A stretch of DNA of 64,000 nt, from the NCBI GenBank assembly GCA_008638375.1, contig CM018051.1:25869344-25933343 (forward strand), in the 5' to 3' direction. Position 1 is the stretch's first letter, and each line of letters starts with the position of its first letter. This DNA is from Nyssa sinensis (lineage: Eukaryota; Streptophyta; Magnoliopsida; Cornales; Nyssaceae). The notes under the pieces were generated by a model. It searched no databases, was not told the origin of the DNA, and saw only the letters and a list, made by a program, of their open reading frames with translations. This document shows, piece by piece, positions 24,301 to 36,600 of this stretch. Made by a program: the position numbers and the translations under genes.

Positions 24301-24761
24301 GCCTCATCGTATGTATCTTATTGTCTAAATTATACCTAACTTATGACAGGGTAAGGGAATTTACTTACTGAGCTAAGTTAGCTCACCCCAAATTTATATC
24401 ACATTTTTTAGGAAGGGATGTAGCAAATGGAAAGTAGAGTGCTCACTGCTTACTAGGCATCATGTTTTGTTCACAAACTTGTCTTCCACATGTAATAAGT
24501 GGATTCCTTGTCTTTTAATATAATAGACTAAGTATGTCATAGTCTTTCCCATAAGTCCACGTCTTGGGGTTACCATTTTGTTAAAGGATTTGTAACTATA
24601 CAGATCACTTTAACCATGATCTACAAACCTTATTATGACTCTGCTATGTATTTATCTAATTTTGGCATCACAATTAGTGATTCTCAACTGAAATTGGTTA
24701 AGTATGGCTTAAGGGCCGCCCCACCCCCTAATCCGCATAGGGTGGGTTTCAGGCTGTGACA

Positions 24762-25689
24762 GCCAAAGCCCCATTTTACATGTAAATCAAATACACAACA
24801 TTTCACCCAACCAAAAAGGTGGAGTTAAAACAAATATTCCCAAAAATAATCGAGAGAAAACACAAGAAATCCATGCCTCTCTATTGTAATAACAGTGAGT
24901 TGGCTCCCAAACCAAGCTCGTATCATTTTGAGCACTCTAAGGTGCCACAAAGTCTTGATCCAAGTCAAACATAGCATCCGAATCATCAAAGCTCTTGCTT
25001 GCCAAATCCCTTGAAAAAATTTGAATGTTCATGCAAAAGATATGTTATTTGAACTTCATGAAGCTCAATCTAAGCTTCAAAAGCTTCAATCTAGGTCCTT
25101 ACACAATTTTGAACAATTTGGGTAAGGTTGGATAGAGAAAAATCAAGAAAAGTTAAAAGAAAAAACCAAAAAATCGCAACACTTAAAGGTTGGATGCACC
25201 TAAACCCCTAGTGCCGATCGACACTCATAAGGATTGGTTAACACACAGAGGGTAGAAACCCCTCTTTTATGTGCCAATCGGCACATAGTAATAAGGTGGG
25301 CTGATTTTGGCCCATTTTGGTGTTTTTTGGCCCCTCATTTGCCCATTTACAACCCATTTTTGGTATTGTCAATCTATGATTGCCAAAATTTCTATACAAA
25401 TTCATCAAATCACAAAACTAAAGTGGCCATATGCCTGGTTTCATCCAAGTGCATACAAAAGTTTGACCCGTTTAGTCAAAATTAGTCAATCTATCTCATT
25501 TTTCTTAGTATCAATCACACGAGTGCTCCAAGAATAACATTCTCCCTTTTAAACCAATGAACGGCATATGAGTCCACTTTTCCCCATTGAGTCACACAAA
25601 ACCTGATCCTATCGACTAGCCCGACTTAAGTCATCTCACCAATGAAACATACCCCAAGTTCAAAAATTGTCATCTTATAAAACTTATCA
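24762..25689. other. PMD-side flank, noncoding
   Basis: Begins with the GCCAA duplication (24762-24766) and continues the sequence interrupted at 9433. No gene recognised. Two GTGCC...GGCAC-type imperfect palindromes lie at about 25212 and 25270. The two overlapping open frames at 25234-25537 have no domain and poor composition. Confidence 0.4.
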
Positions 25690-26420
25690 CATTAAGTCGT
25701 CTATCGAAAAATTTCACCAAAATCTATCAGGATAGCCTTCCCTTTAGATAAGCCAGCCATCGTGATATTTCATCAAGTCTATTAGGATCGTATTCCTTTC
25801 AGTTAGTATACATATTTCATGAGGGGCGTGACCTCCTGAAAGACTGATTAGGATCACATTTCCTTCTAAATAAGACGTCTAAGGATGTAAACCAATCTCA
25901 TGGGGAGCGAGACCTCATAAAAGCCTTATTGGGATCACATTTCCTTCTAAGTAAAATGTTTGTAGATGTAAACCCATCTCACGAGGAGCATGACCTCATA
26001 AAATACCTCTTAGGATCATATTTTTCTCTTAGGTATAGTGTTTGAGAACCTAATTTATCTAGGTAAAACGCCCGAGGATGTATACCCACAATAAGAGGTA
26101 TAAGACCTTGTAAACGTTTCATGGGAGACACAATCTCATAAACAGATTTTGTAAGGAACATGACCTCGTAAAAGACCTTTTTTCAAGAGACACGACCTCG
26201 AGAATGGTCCTTAAAGGACATGACCTTATGTTAGTTTCTATAAAGGACACGACTTTACAGAAAATTTTAGAGACAAGACCTCGTAAATATTTCATGAGAA
26301 ACATGATCTTATAAAAAATTACGTGAGGGAAATGACCTCAAAAAAGTTGTATCCTTTATTGAAGCTATCACAAGGTTATATCCCTTATGAGACAACTTAC
26401 AAGGTTATGTCCCCCGAAAA
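25690..26420. repeat. Degenerate tandem array (about 81-bp, then shorter units)
   Basis: The phrase GATCACATTTCCTTCTAA recurs at about 25851, 25932 and (diverged) 26012, giving a period near 81 bp, each time with a GACCTCATAAAA phrase. From about 26100 onward shorter units built on GACACGACCTCGTAAA continue at roughly 38-bp spacing. Function unknown; it looks like an old satellite-like stretch in a retrotransposon. Confidence 0.65.
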
Positions 26421-26744
26421 GAGGTTTTTATAGAAGAGTTTAAGTTTCATACTTCTTCCATCATTTATGAACTACGTACAGTCTGATTCACCTTAGGGTG
26501 ATACGTACGAATCTCATATAGATTAATTTTGACCACACCAATTCAACAATCAAAGTCCCAAAATAGGCATCATTTTCTTGCATTGATGTTCGCTTACTTA
26601 CAAGCTCCGCCAATGAAGGGCTATTTATAGACACCTTATTTTGATACCTTTGATTGTATACGGTTAGTTTCACCATTTTTGAAAAGTTACTACAATATGT
26701 CCTATTTAGAAGCCACTTTAAAATTTTCACATTTTGCCCATCAA
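26421..26744. other. Noncoding stretch between tandem arrays
   Basis: AT-rich, no gene seen. The minus-strand open frame at 26488-26730 (80 codons) has no recognisable domain. Confidence 0.4.
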
Positions 26745-26931
26745 GGGCATTTCGGTCATTTTGCTTACTGAGGACATTTCGGTCATTATACCCACCGAGG
26801 GCATTTTAGTCATTCCGTCCACTAAGGGAATTTTGGTTATTATGCCTATTAAGGATATTTGGGTCATTTAACACATTAGAACCCTTGAGGGTATTTTAGT
26901 CATAATGCCCACCGAGGGCATTTTTGGTGAT
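26745..26931. repeat. 27-bp minisatellite
   Basis: Units of the type GGGCATTTCGGTCATTATAC start at 26745, 26772, 26799, 26826, 26853, 26889 and 26916, so the spacing is exactly 27 bp except for one 36-bp step. Degenerate continuation reaches about 27140. The unit resembles the GGTCATTTTGCCCCTAAGG phrase found dispersed in many LTRs of the window. Confidence 0.8.
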
Positions 26932-28299
26932 TTCTAGTGTTTCCTTGCTCTTTACGGTAGTTTGGTAAATCTTAAAGGTTTTCTACCTTTTAGGAGTATT
27001 TTTGTAATATTAGGTTCATTTTTTCCTTTGAATGCCACTTTGGTAATTTTAATACTTTGAATGGCCATTTTACCATTAGAGAGTTAATTTTGTAATTTTG
27101 GCCCTTAGGGACAATTTTGACTTTTTATCCCTTAGTGGCATTTTTGTAATTACCATGTCCCTAAATTCTCCACCAAATTAGGGACAATATAGTAAATATA
27201 GTGTGCACCCAAATACTTTCCTATTTTTCCTCCTTCCTTTTCCCCAAGTAATTTCCAAAGCAAGCTCCTTATTTAAGGGATTTGTTTTGACTTGTGCACC
27301 AAATGAAATCCTAATCTAAATTACTTGCTCATTAATTAATAATTTTGGTCATCCATCCATAGGATTCATTGTGAGCCCTTGGATCAAACCTCCTTACTTT
27401 TTTCCTATAAATAAGACCCCTTAACCACCATAATATATATATTTCTTCTTCTATGGTTTTTAAGCTTTGTTCTATATAAGCTAGAACTCTACTCCATTCA
27501 AGATGAAGTACTGCACAATCCACGGTTCAACATCAAGAAGTTGAAGCACAAACTTTGTCTGATTCAACACAAACAATTAGGTACACTCCCTAAAACTCTA
27601 CTATTTTCTTTTTTCCCTATTCAATTAATCATATATATCACTCTTGATAGAATCAATTGAATTGAAGAAATATTGGTTTTGATTCCATTATCTGAATGGA
27701 TACGTTGGACACCTAATGGGCTTGAGTTTACTCTTTTTCCTTAATACTATTTACTTTACATTTTTTTCTTATTTTATTCACGTTATCTCTCTTTTTCTCC
27801 TCTTTCCCTTAATTTTATTTACTTTATGTATTGTGTTTACTTTATTCGTTCATGCAATCATTATCTCTTTCTACTCTTTCTTTTTTATATTATGTCATGT
27901 AATTTATGCCTTGTGAATGAATACTTGAGGCCAGTCCATTCGGATTGGGTGGAATGGGTGTCTAACCCCTTATCATCTCGTACCTTAGCTCCTGGATTTA
28001 GAAATATTTTGTTTATTATAAAGTAGTTTGCTTTACTTTATTTTGACCCATGTCAAGGGGTTTAGAATGTAAATAGGACCAAAGCATTGTAATTTTAGTT
28101 TTCTTTCCTATTTCTTTTCACATATATTCTCCATAGGTTATATTAGGTTTGCTTGTTATTAGCCTAAAACAAGTTGGCAACTCCTTGTGTATTCATGTGC
28201 ATCCCAATCCGAAAAGAGGGTGTGCTCTTCTCCCACCTCAAAGGAGCGGACTTTAAAAACTGGGGTTGTTTGACTCATTTTCTGGCACTTGTGCTCACA
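26932..28299 (+). mobile_element. LTR-retrotransposon LTR/leader fragment
   Basis: No coding region. A TATAAATAAG promoter-like sequence is near 27408. A GGATTGGGTGGAATGGGTGTC phrase (about 27943) and a GTTGGCAACTCC phrase (about 28173) are typical of the 5' untranslated region of plant LTR retrotransposons, possibly of the Tat/Ogre type (inference). It ends abruptly against the minus-strand copia integrase at about 28300. Confidence 0.4.
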
Positions 28300-29379
28300 A
28301 GGAGTTTTATTAAGTTTTAGCCTAGTTTTTATTCTATTTATCACATAACAAGCAATGTTTACCGCTTTAGCCCAAAATTTTTTGAGTAAGTTATGCTCCT
28401 TAAGTGTTGTTCTAGTCATTTCTTGGAGCAATCTATTTTTCCTTTCAACTACTCCATTTTGTTAAGATGTCCTAGGGGATAAAAATTTGTGACCAATTCC
28501 ATATTTATCACAATGTTTTTCTATATCTTTATTTTCAAATTCTTTTCTTCTATCACTTCTAACATTGTTGATAGTGTATCCCTTTTCGTTTTGGATTCTT
28601 CTACACAATTTTGTGAAAGCTTTATGTATCTCATCTTTGTGAGAGAGAAATAACATCTAAGTGTATCTTGAGTAGTCATCAACTATCACAAAGGCATAAT
28701 ATTTTCCTCCTAGGATTGCAATCCTAGTAGATCCAAAAGTAAGAGTTGTAGTGGTCTATTTGTTGTAATATCCTTCTTCTTTTTAAAAAGGATTTTTACT
28801 TACTTTCTTAGTTAGTAGGGACCACATACCCCATCTTTTACAAATTGGGTTTTGGGTAAACCTCTAACTAATTCATGTCTAGACAAGTTGAAAATTAAGT
28901 TCCTACTTACATGTCCTAGTCTCTTATGCCATAACCAACTACTTTTATTTATGGTGGCAAAGCATTATACATTTTGTATTGCTATATCATCAAAGTTTAT
29001 GCAATAGATGTTATATTCCCTATATGGAACAAATAGAATATTTTCATACTTGCATGCATATTTAATTAGTATTTGCTTCATATATAACAAAATAACATTT
29101 GTCATATAGTTGACTAATACTAAGCAAGTTATATTTCAAGTCATCAACAAGAAGCACACTTTTAATAGATAAAGAGACATTTTTACCTATGCTTCCAATG
29201 CTAATGATTTTACCCTTTGAGTTGTCCTCAAAACTCATATATCCACCATCTTTTGAAATGAGAAATGTGAAGTTGGCTTTGTCTCCGGTCATGTGCCTTG
29301 AGCATCCACTGTCAATGAACTATTTTTCCATGCTTGAGGAGCACTTTAAGTACACCTACAAAAGCAACTCAAGTAATTC
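28300..29379 (-). pseudogene. Copia element 1: protease end, GAG-pre-integrase, integrase core (broken)
   Basis: On the minus strand, from high to low coordinates: the protease active-site motif FIDSGCSRHMTGD (Asp-Ser-Gly codons at 29305-29313), then YMSF...SIGKNVSLSIKSVLLV and LLSISQL. The GAG-pre-integrase signature WLWHKRLGHVSRN, ELVRGLP follows near 28860-28930. Then integrase pieces SDRRKEFENKDIEKHCDKYG (about 28500-28560) and TLKEHNLLKKFWAKAVN...CYVINR (about 28330-28420). Several stops and frameshifts break it. It is the downstream half of a Ty1/copia pol; the matching gag end lies at 41032-41783, so about 11.6 kb of later insertions separate the two. RT and RNase H are missing beyond 28300. 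Confidence 0.88.
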
Positions 29380-29753
29380 TATCACGCCCCGAATTTCCAC
29401 TAACCCGGGGAGTGAGTGAAATCAAAGAAGAAAAGTAAGTGAAAGGCCATAAGGTGAATTTAATTGGTCATTCATTCATTTCCCCATGTTTTCCCAAGAT
29501 TGAAATGAAAACTTGTTATGGGGTTTAACCAAACTAGTCTTCTAGTGCCAATTAAATATCTCCCCAAATTATTATACAAAGGAGGTCTAAGTCATGTTTA
29601 GAAATAGTCTCCAAAATAGCCCCAAATTTTCATTAAGTATGCCTTGAAATAATGGCCCAAATGGGCCCCAAATTCCCTAAGACATAGGCCAAAAATGACA
29701 TAAAAATTCCACCAAAAATTATCTAAGAAAGGGGCCAAACAAGGCCTATGTAA

Positions 29754-29900
29754 GTGGCCAAACATGGCCCAAAAGGGTGGCCAAAAATGGCCAAAAAAAG
29801 GTGGCCAAACATGGCCCAAAGGTTAGCCAAACATGGCCTAATAGGGTGCCCAAATATGGTCTAAAAAGGTGTCTAAACATGGCTCAAAAAAGTGGCAAAA
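29754..29900. repeat. 23-bp minisatellite
   Basis: Units based on GTGGCCAAACATGGCCCAAA start at 29754, 29777, 29801, 29823, 29846, 29869 and 29892, giving a period of 23 +/- 1 bp. They contain ATGGCCAT-like palindromic parts. Located within the solo LTR. Confidence 0.8.
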
Positions 29901-29924
29901 GGGGCAGGTGTTAGGGGGTGTTAG

Positions 29925-30065
29925 GGGCTGTGTCATGACAAGGCAGCAGGGCCGCAGTGGCGCACGCAGGCAGGGCGTGTCACGCGCAAGCAGTCAGGCG
30001 GGCAGGCGCAGCGCGCGCGCAGGGCTTGCGGCATGGGTTGTTCAGGCTATGACTGGTCTGGGGCA
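29925..30065. repeat. GC-rich island in AT-rich LTR
   Basis: A short stretch rich in GCAGGC, GCGCGC and CACGCGCAAGC, in strong contrast to its AT-rich surroundings. It follows the 23-bp minisatellite directly. No coding function seen. Confidence 0.5.
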
Positions 30066-31354
30066 TTTTCTACAGAATCACTGTAGCAATAGTGTATTTA
30101 CTGTAACTAAATTTCTCTGTCTAGTAGCTAAATTTCTCTATTTTCCAAATTTTTTTCCAAAGTTTTGAAGGCTACTTTTCCCCCATTTTTAGCCCACTAC
30201 TTCAAGGTTTTCAACCCCCCCTTGTTGGCTCTTTTCTCACCTATTTAAGGGTGTTTTACACACCTAACCAATCCTTTAATTTTTCCAAAATTTTGACATA
30301 ACCTCCTTTATTTTTTAAGCATTTTCCCACCTAATATATTGCAACAATTGATATATATAAAAGTGTGTACATTTCATCCTCACTTAATGGCCACAATCTC
30401 ATAAATATTAAATGTACATCATCAAAATATACAACCCTCCACACATATGCATATACTTTGATATTTAAAACATCACATTCTCACTTTCATTACAATTATG
30501 GGGCCTTGCCCACTTTGTTCACACTACACAAGATTATTACAAATTCATTACATAAGTCTTAGAGATTATGCCTTCATACAACTTAAAATATGCCTCAAGG
30601 GCCAAATATGTTTCATGGTCCATTTCTCATCTGCTCTTCAAGACTTCCTCAAGTCTCAAGTGTCGGGGGCCTCGTCTATAATATGATATCCCACAAATGG
30701 TCAATTCAACTACCGGTATGACAAAATGCTAATGCTAGGAACAAAATTAAGGCATGGCATGTGCAAGTGTACATTTTCAAGCTATACATCCCCTACTTCA
30801 TCAATGCAATTCAAAGGTGATATGCATGACACACATATGTAAACTCTATGCCACACCTATATCTCGCTTCACAGCCCTTCCCCGTTGGACACGAGTACCA
30901 ATCTATGTCTCACTTCACGGTCCGTCCCCGTTGGAATGAGTACCAATGGCCAATTTTGGGTTTTTCACCATAGGATCTACACCCTCATAATGCATAGCAC
31001 CAAAGTGCTCAACTCACGCTATGCTTCCAAGGATTTACACTATGCCAACACGGCTTGACTTTGTTCTTATGCAATTCAATGAAACCTTTCATTAAAACAT
31101 GGAACATGCCCTTGATAATTCATTAAACTTAAAGCAACATAACCTTTGAATCATAAAGCTTTATCTACATGAACCTAACATGGAATCCAATCAATTTCAC
31201 ATATAAACACATTACATATTTACAACCTTAACAATTTCTCAAGGATCACAAAATACATAAAGTACCAACACATGGAATAAATCATAACTCTCAAACCACA
31301 AGAATTTCTCTACATGAACATAAGCTAAAATATAATAATCCAACACATGTGCAA

Positions 31355-34300
31355 TGTCACGACCCGAAACCCACCTTATGTAGATCTCGTGTCGTAGGGC
31401 CGACCCGATGGTCGTCCCTACTTTTTTTTTTCATTCTTGTACCAATGATATCAGTAATAATGTAAACATAACATTAGAGTGCGAAAGCCTTATTACAAAT
31501 ATAGTTCAAAGACTGAAAATAAATCTGACAATAACTAAACATAAACCACTCTTAGGTGGTGACTACATGGGAGAGACTACTTTATTCTATTGCGCTCTTT
31601 AACTGTCTCCCTACGCTCCTGACCGCTTACCATGGTTCTGTAGCATTCTCACCTGAAAAATATAATGAATGGGATGAGCTAACAAAGCTCAGTAAGTAAA
31701 AGCCTATCTAAAATACGAGTTAGGGATTTCATAAGAAAATATGAATTCAAAGGTAACATGATAGCCAGTCATGACAACGGTTACAGTTAACAGTAAAATG
31801 CCACAATGGCCAATAAACAGTAAAGTCCAATAACAAGTGTGAGTAGTGGTATAACATGGATACGGATAAAGCACAATAATCACAATCAACATGAATACTG
31901 CCACAATAAAACGGTCACAGTCAAGTCCAACAAATAAGAATAATCAACATAGAACTATTCATAGAAAAATGAAAACATCCTATGAATCCAATAAATGTCA
32001 ATATAACAGTCAAATACGAATGATGCATTTACTCTGTTCAGGGTTTGGCAGACCCTCAGTCTTTTGGGGGCCTGGCCTACCCCCCTTAACATGAATGCAT
32101 ATAAAATTTCCTTTTAACTCACTGCGTAAAAATGCCATCATTGCCTTGTGTCCGTTCACGGACTCGACCCGTGGGTCCCATAAATTGACCCATAGGTTCA
32201 GTCAATCAGATAGCATCGGATGGGTAATGTGACTGAGCACAAAACCCAGCATGTAACATGAATCAAGAGTATATCATAATTCCATAAGAAGTGTATAAGA
32301 TATGGAATATCATAACATAAGCATTCAATGATATGTATCAGTACAATGAATCAAATCATGAGATATCAGTCAATAGGCCTCCACCAGATAGAACAATATC
32401 AATGGTGGGAACAATAACAGTGGATACATATATGAGTACAAGTTTTGGCAGTAATAGAAAGATCATGACTTTGAAAACCACGTATAAGAGATAAAAATTC
32501 ACTTACCTTATCAGTGCTTTAGTATTCTGTGACTTTCCTTTTTCCTTTCGAGTCTCCTATATATCAGTAAACACTTTTCAGTTTTAATGATATTCATCAA
32601 ATTTTATGCCTCATTATTATAAGTATCTCTTTTACTAATTTAGACTCTACCGTTGAGTTCAGAATGTCAAAGAAAATCAGTTTAAGCTTTCGTGGAATTC
32701 CATTTGGATTCGGGTACTATTAGGGGCATTATGGTAATTTTGGTATTTTACGGGCCTTTATTTTTTTGGAGTCCAATCTCGCAAAACGGATCTCACCATT
32801 GGGTTTAGAATACCTGAGATAGTCAAAATATACTATTCATTCATATTAATTGGAGTTCTCACTATTTCACTATATTTAAATTAATTTAATTATTTTAATT
32901 TAGGTTGTACATAATATATATATATATATATATATATTTGTTCACTTTAAACATCATGGGCTTGCCTGTCCAATTGGTTACGCGTGTCTCACCCTTTCCC
33001 TTGGTTCACGGTTTGATTCCTAAGGGCTACACCCCTCTTTATTTTTCTTGATTTAATTATTTTTATAATATATATATATATATATTGAGGGGTTAAAAGA
33101 CCACACATGAGCCCATGGCTCAGTGGTCCGTGTGTGTTATACGTCCTAGGTCCATGTTTCGACTCTTGGGGGCAGCAGCCCCCGTATTTTTTTTTCTTTG
33201 ATTTCTTAAACCAAACGGCGAACTACGTTTAGAACAAGGATAGGATACCCCATCCCCAAACAATCCCCCAATTTAATTCCCTATTCCAGTGGCCAAACAA
33301 ACCATATTTGATATATATTTAAAACAGGATTAACTAAAACGGCATAGTTTCAACTCAATCCCTTATAAAACAGTGTTGTCTAAGTACTGTTCATCATCTC
33401 CACCACCCACGACTTTCCGGTGGGCCTCCGGCGTCTTCTCCGACGCCGACGACCTTTCTCCGGTCAATTTTCAACTATTTTTGAATGCAGGTTTCTTCCA
33501 TTTTTTACAAGGATCACATCTTTAACTTCAATTTTCGATGTAGACCCTTAAATCTTCACGAATAAGGAAGAAACAATGGCTCCGGCCAACTGTAACTTTA
33601 CACTTTCGAGCATATTTAGACACTATTTTCATTCATTTCTTTTCTAGTTTTCTTCCTGCACCATCTAGGATCAATTCCTCATGGCTTAAATCATGTTTAG
33701 AGCATGAAATTTCAAAACTTCAAATTATCCTAACAACCTGCAACTGTTTCATTCTACCTCAGTTCTGCACCATTTTTCCTACTTTTTCTTGCAAATTAAT
33801 CCTCATTTTATGCTTATTTGGACTCGATTAATAAAACTTAACCTTTATGCGTTTAAATTTAAAAACAAAAAACAACTTTACTTACCTTAATTCTCAGTTC
33901 TGCTCGCAATCTCTCTCTCTAACTACCCTAGCTTCTCCTTCTATATCTTAGAGCTCCTCCCTTGGCCTCAGCTTCCTTTCTTGGTTCTGATTTTCCTCAA
34001 ATCACCCAACACATCTATATATAGGCATCAACCCACTTTCACGCCTATTTGTTTTTTCTCTTCCCCCATGATTTCCGCTTTCCTTGACTCCCCCTCTTGT
34101 TTTCCCCCTTTTTTGACTTTTATTTTCCTACATTTCAGCTGCCTCTTTCCTTTTTCTTCATTTGGTTCAGTGTAGTAAATGCTTGTAAGAATTTTACACA
34201 CACACACATATACATATATATAGTACAATACACCTTGATGTCTCATGGAACCTTCCCACTCAATACGTCAATCATACACTCACAGAACATTTCATGCATG

Positions 34301-35370
34301 GTCCTTATATCTATATATATTATTTTATTTTATGTGTAACACATGTATATATATACACACACACACACACCATACCTATGTACATAAAATCCTATTTACT
34401 TATATATATTTATGTATATTTTGATACTCGGTTCCAGTTGCTCGGGCATTACCCAGCATTATCTGTACGTTTGAAATCATTCAAATTTTTATTTTATTCA
34501 ATATCGTAATATAGAGTCCTAACAGTTCACCCAACACATCTATATATAGGCATCAACCCACTTTCACGCCTATTTGTTTTTTCTCTTCCCCCATGATTTC
34601 CGCTTTCCTTGACTCCCCCTCTTGTTTTCCCCCTTTTTTGACTTTTATTTTCCTACATTTCAGCTGCCTCTTTCCTTTTTCTTCATTTGGTTCAGTGTAG
34701 TAAATGCTTGTAAGAATTTTACACACACACACATATACATATATATAGTACAATACACCTTGATGTCACATGGAACCTTCCCACTCAATACGTCAATCAT
34801 ACACTCACAGAAGATTTCATGCATGGTCCTTATATCTATATATATTATTTTATTTTATGTGTAACACATGTATATATATACACACACACACACCATACCT
34901 ATGTACATAAAATCCTATTTACTTATATATATTTATGTATATTTTGATACTCGGTTCCAGTTGCTCGGGCATTACCCAGCATTATCTGTACGTGTGAAAT
35001 CATTCAAATTTTTATTTTATTCAATATCATAATATAGAGTCCTAACAGTTCGGGTTTCACATGGTTACTCAGTCACACTTCGGGTCAGGGTCTTACATTT
35101 ATTTTGGCTCTGCTTGTTCGTGCTTAGGCTTTTTCCCAGTCTCGTAATTTCTGAGATCATGATTTTACTATTTACCTCGGTATGCATACCCATTACTGTA
35201 TACTAATCATCATGATAGTTTGGTGTATTTGAGGTCTACTGTTCTCGGTCTGAGTTGGTCTCGGTTTACTTCTAGTACCATGCTCATTGGCTTGTTCTAA
35301 TCTTGGTATCATTATGTGTTGGTTGGACATGAATGGAATTATTCTAATTCATTTGGGTCGGGGTGTTATA
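31355..35370 (-). repeat. 3' LTR of LARD copy 2
   Basis: 4016 bp. Minus strand starts TATAACACCCCGACCC (TG decayed to TA) and ends GGTTTCGGGTCGTGACA. Candidate intron: 5' site TAAG/GTAAGTG at 32506, 3' site TTTTTCAG/G ending at 31653 (854 bp), palindrome 31676-31690. Hairpin cassettes near 32640 and 32787. Two tandem antisense tRNA-like modules lie on the plus strand: A/B boxes 32968-32977/33009-33020 and 33116-33126/33155-33165. Contains the 525-bp tandem duplication 34003-35051. Confidence 0.85.
34003..35051. repeat. 525-bp tandem duplication inside LTR
   Basis: 34003-34527 is repeated at 34528-35051. By eye the copies differ at about four bases plus one CA dinucleotide in a microsatellite, so the duplication is young. 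It makes the open frames around 34097-34339 and 34622-34864 look like a duplicated gene, but they are (CA)n/(TA)n-derived. Confidence 0.93.
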
Positions 35371-36305
35371 TTCTACCCCCCTTAAAATGAGTTTTGTCCT
35401 CAAAACTCGAACGCTCATAATCTAGAAAACTTTATTCTCTTTTTCATTAGTCTCTTGGATTTATACTATTTCACTTGAATCTTGTTTGTAATTACCATTT
35501 TTAGCCATGTACTTTATTCCATTTCATATTGTCTTACATTCCTTTATGAAATCTAATACTGATCGTGGTAGATTTCATCTTTCATTATGTTCTATTTTCT
35601 ATCATATGTTACGTTTTTCTTCAATTATTATGTAACCAGCTTCCTTCTCTAGAAAATTCCCTTTAATAATACGAGAAGTTCTTATATACCCCATGCCTTT
35701 TCAGAGTCATACAATCACATGGTTCGTCTCGTCTGAGATTTTATCAAAATGGTATAAACTTCTAAAATCGAGACAATTCACAATTCCTTACTACTCACAG
35801 ATCTTTACTTTCATTACTCACCCTGAGTCGCACTTTTAGTTACTTGACTATTTCCCCTTGTTACCAGTCTCTTGACTAAGTCCATGTCTAGTCATTATAT
35901 TTATCTCATTTGGTACTAGGTCGTGATTACGTTACGGATCATGGTCTGTCAACTTCCATTGACATTGTATGGCGTATCATATGCCAGGTAAAAGTATTTA
36001 GTACATTGATATTTCCTTTTCTATCTGTTTCTATGGTAGTGGTCATAGGAAGTCAACGATATAACTAGACTCCACCACTTCTATCATTTAGCATGTTTTG
36101 AACTTCTCATTCAAGTACTTTAAGTTTTATTAAGGACAAAGTATATATATATATATATATATATATATTGAAATACGAAAATTCTCTCATATCCCTTTAC
36201 CATTTTCAGCGTCAGATCCCCTTTTGTTTGCATGAACATCTTTTGGTTCGTGCCAGAATAGTTTACTCGTATTCTTTTTGCATTACAATATTTATCCGTT
36301 ATACA

Positions 36306-36600
36306 GTGACCTCAAATTTATTCAAACTTTCCGTTTGTGATTTCTTAATTACACGTCCATTCCTTGAAGACTTATTAATCCTCTTTTCATGTCATTTTGC
36401 AGTATTCATTGGCACCCCTGCCTTTGTTTTCAAATTTGTGTTCATCATTTTTGTGACCTCAAATTTATTCAAACTTTCCATTTGTGATTTCTTAATTATG
36501 CATCCATTCCTTGAAGACTTATTAATCCTCTTTTTATGTCATTTTGCAGTATTCATTGGCACCCTTGCCTTTGTTTTCAAATTTGTGTTCGTCTTTTTTA
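36306..36600. repeat. 147-bp tandem duplication in LARD internal domain
   Basis: GTGACCTCAAATTTATTC starts at 36306 and again at 36453. The two 147-bp units differ at roughly seven positions. As 147 is divisible by three, an open frame at 36168-36617 runs through both copies; it encodes only a repeated hydrophobic peptide on the strand opposite to the element and is not regarded as a gene. Confidence 0.85.

Larger units (their letters stand above)
9434..24761 (+). mobile_element. Solo LTR (two parts: 9434-9676 and 21322-24761)
   Basis: Starts TGTAACACCCTAACCTG and ends GGTTTCAGGCTGTGACA. Without the nested Tekay-like element it is 3683 bp. The perfect 5-bp duplication GCCAA flanks it on both sides (9429-9433, 24762-24766), and there is no internal region, so it is a solo LTR left by LTR-LTR recombination. 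Hairpin cassettes lie at 22835-22853, 23011-23029 and 23167-23185. A candidate intron has its 5' site GAAG/GTAAGTAAA at 23480 and its 3' site TTTTTTAG/G ending at 24411 (932 bp), with the perfect palindrome GAGCTAAGTTAGCTC at 24370-24384 just before the acceptor. A degenerate antisense tRNA-like stretch lies around 22640-22710. Confidence 0.85.

Noticed and set aside
26745..29900. CRISPR-like arrays (27-bp and 23-bp repeats)
   Set aside because: Units are contiguous minisatellites without unique spacers, in a eukaryotic retrotransposon context.
34097..34864. Duplicated small gene family (two nearly identical 80-residue frames)
   Set aside because: Both lie in the 525-bp tandem duplication and translate (CA)n/(TA)n repeats and T-rich DNA on the strand antisense to the LTR.
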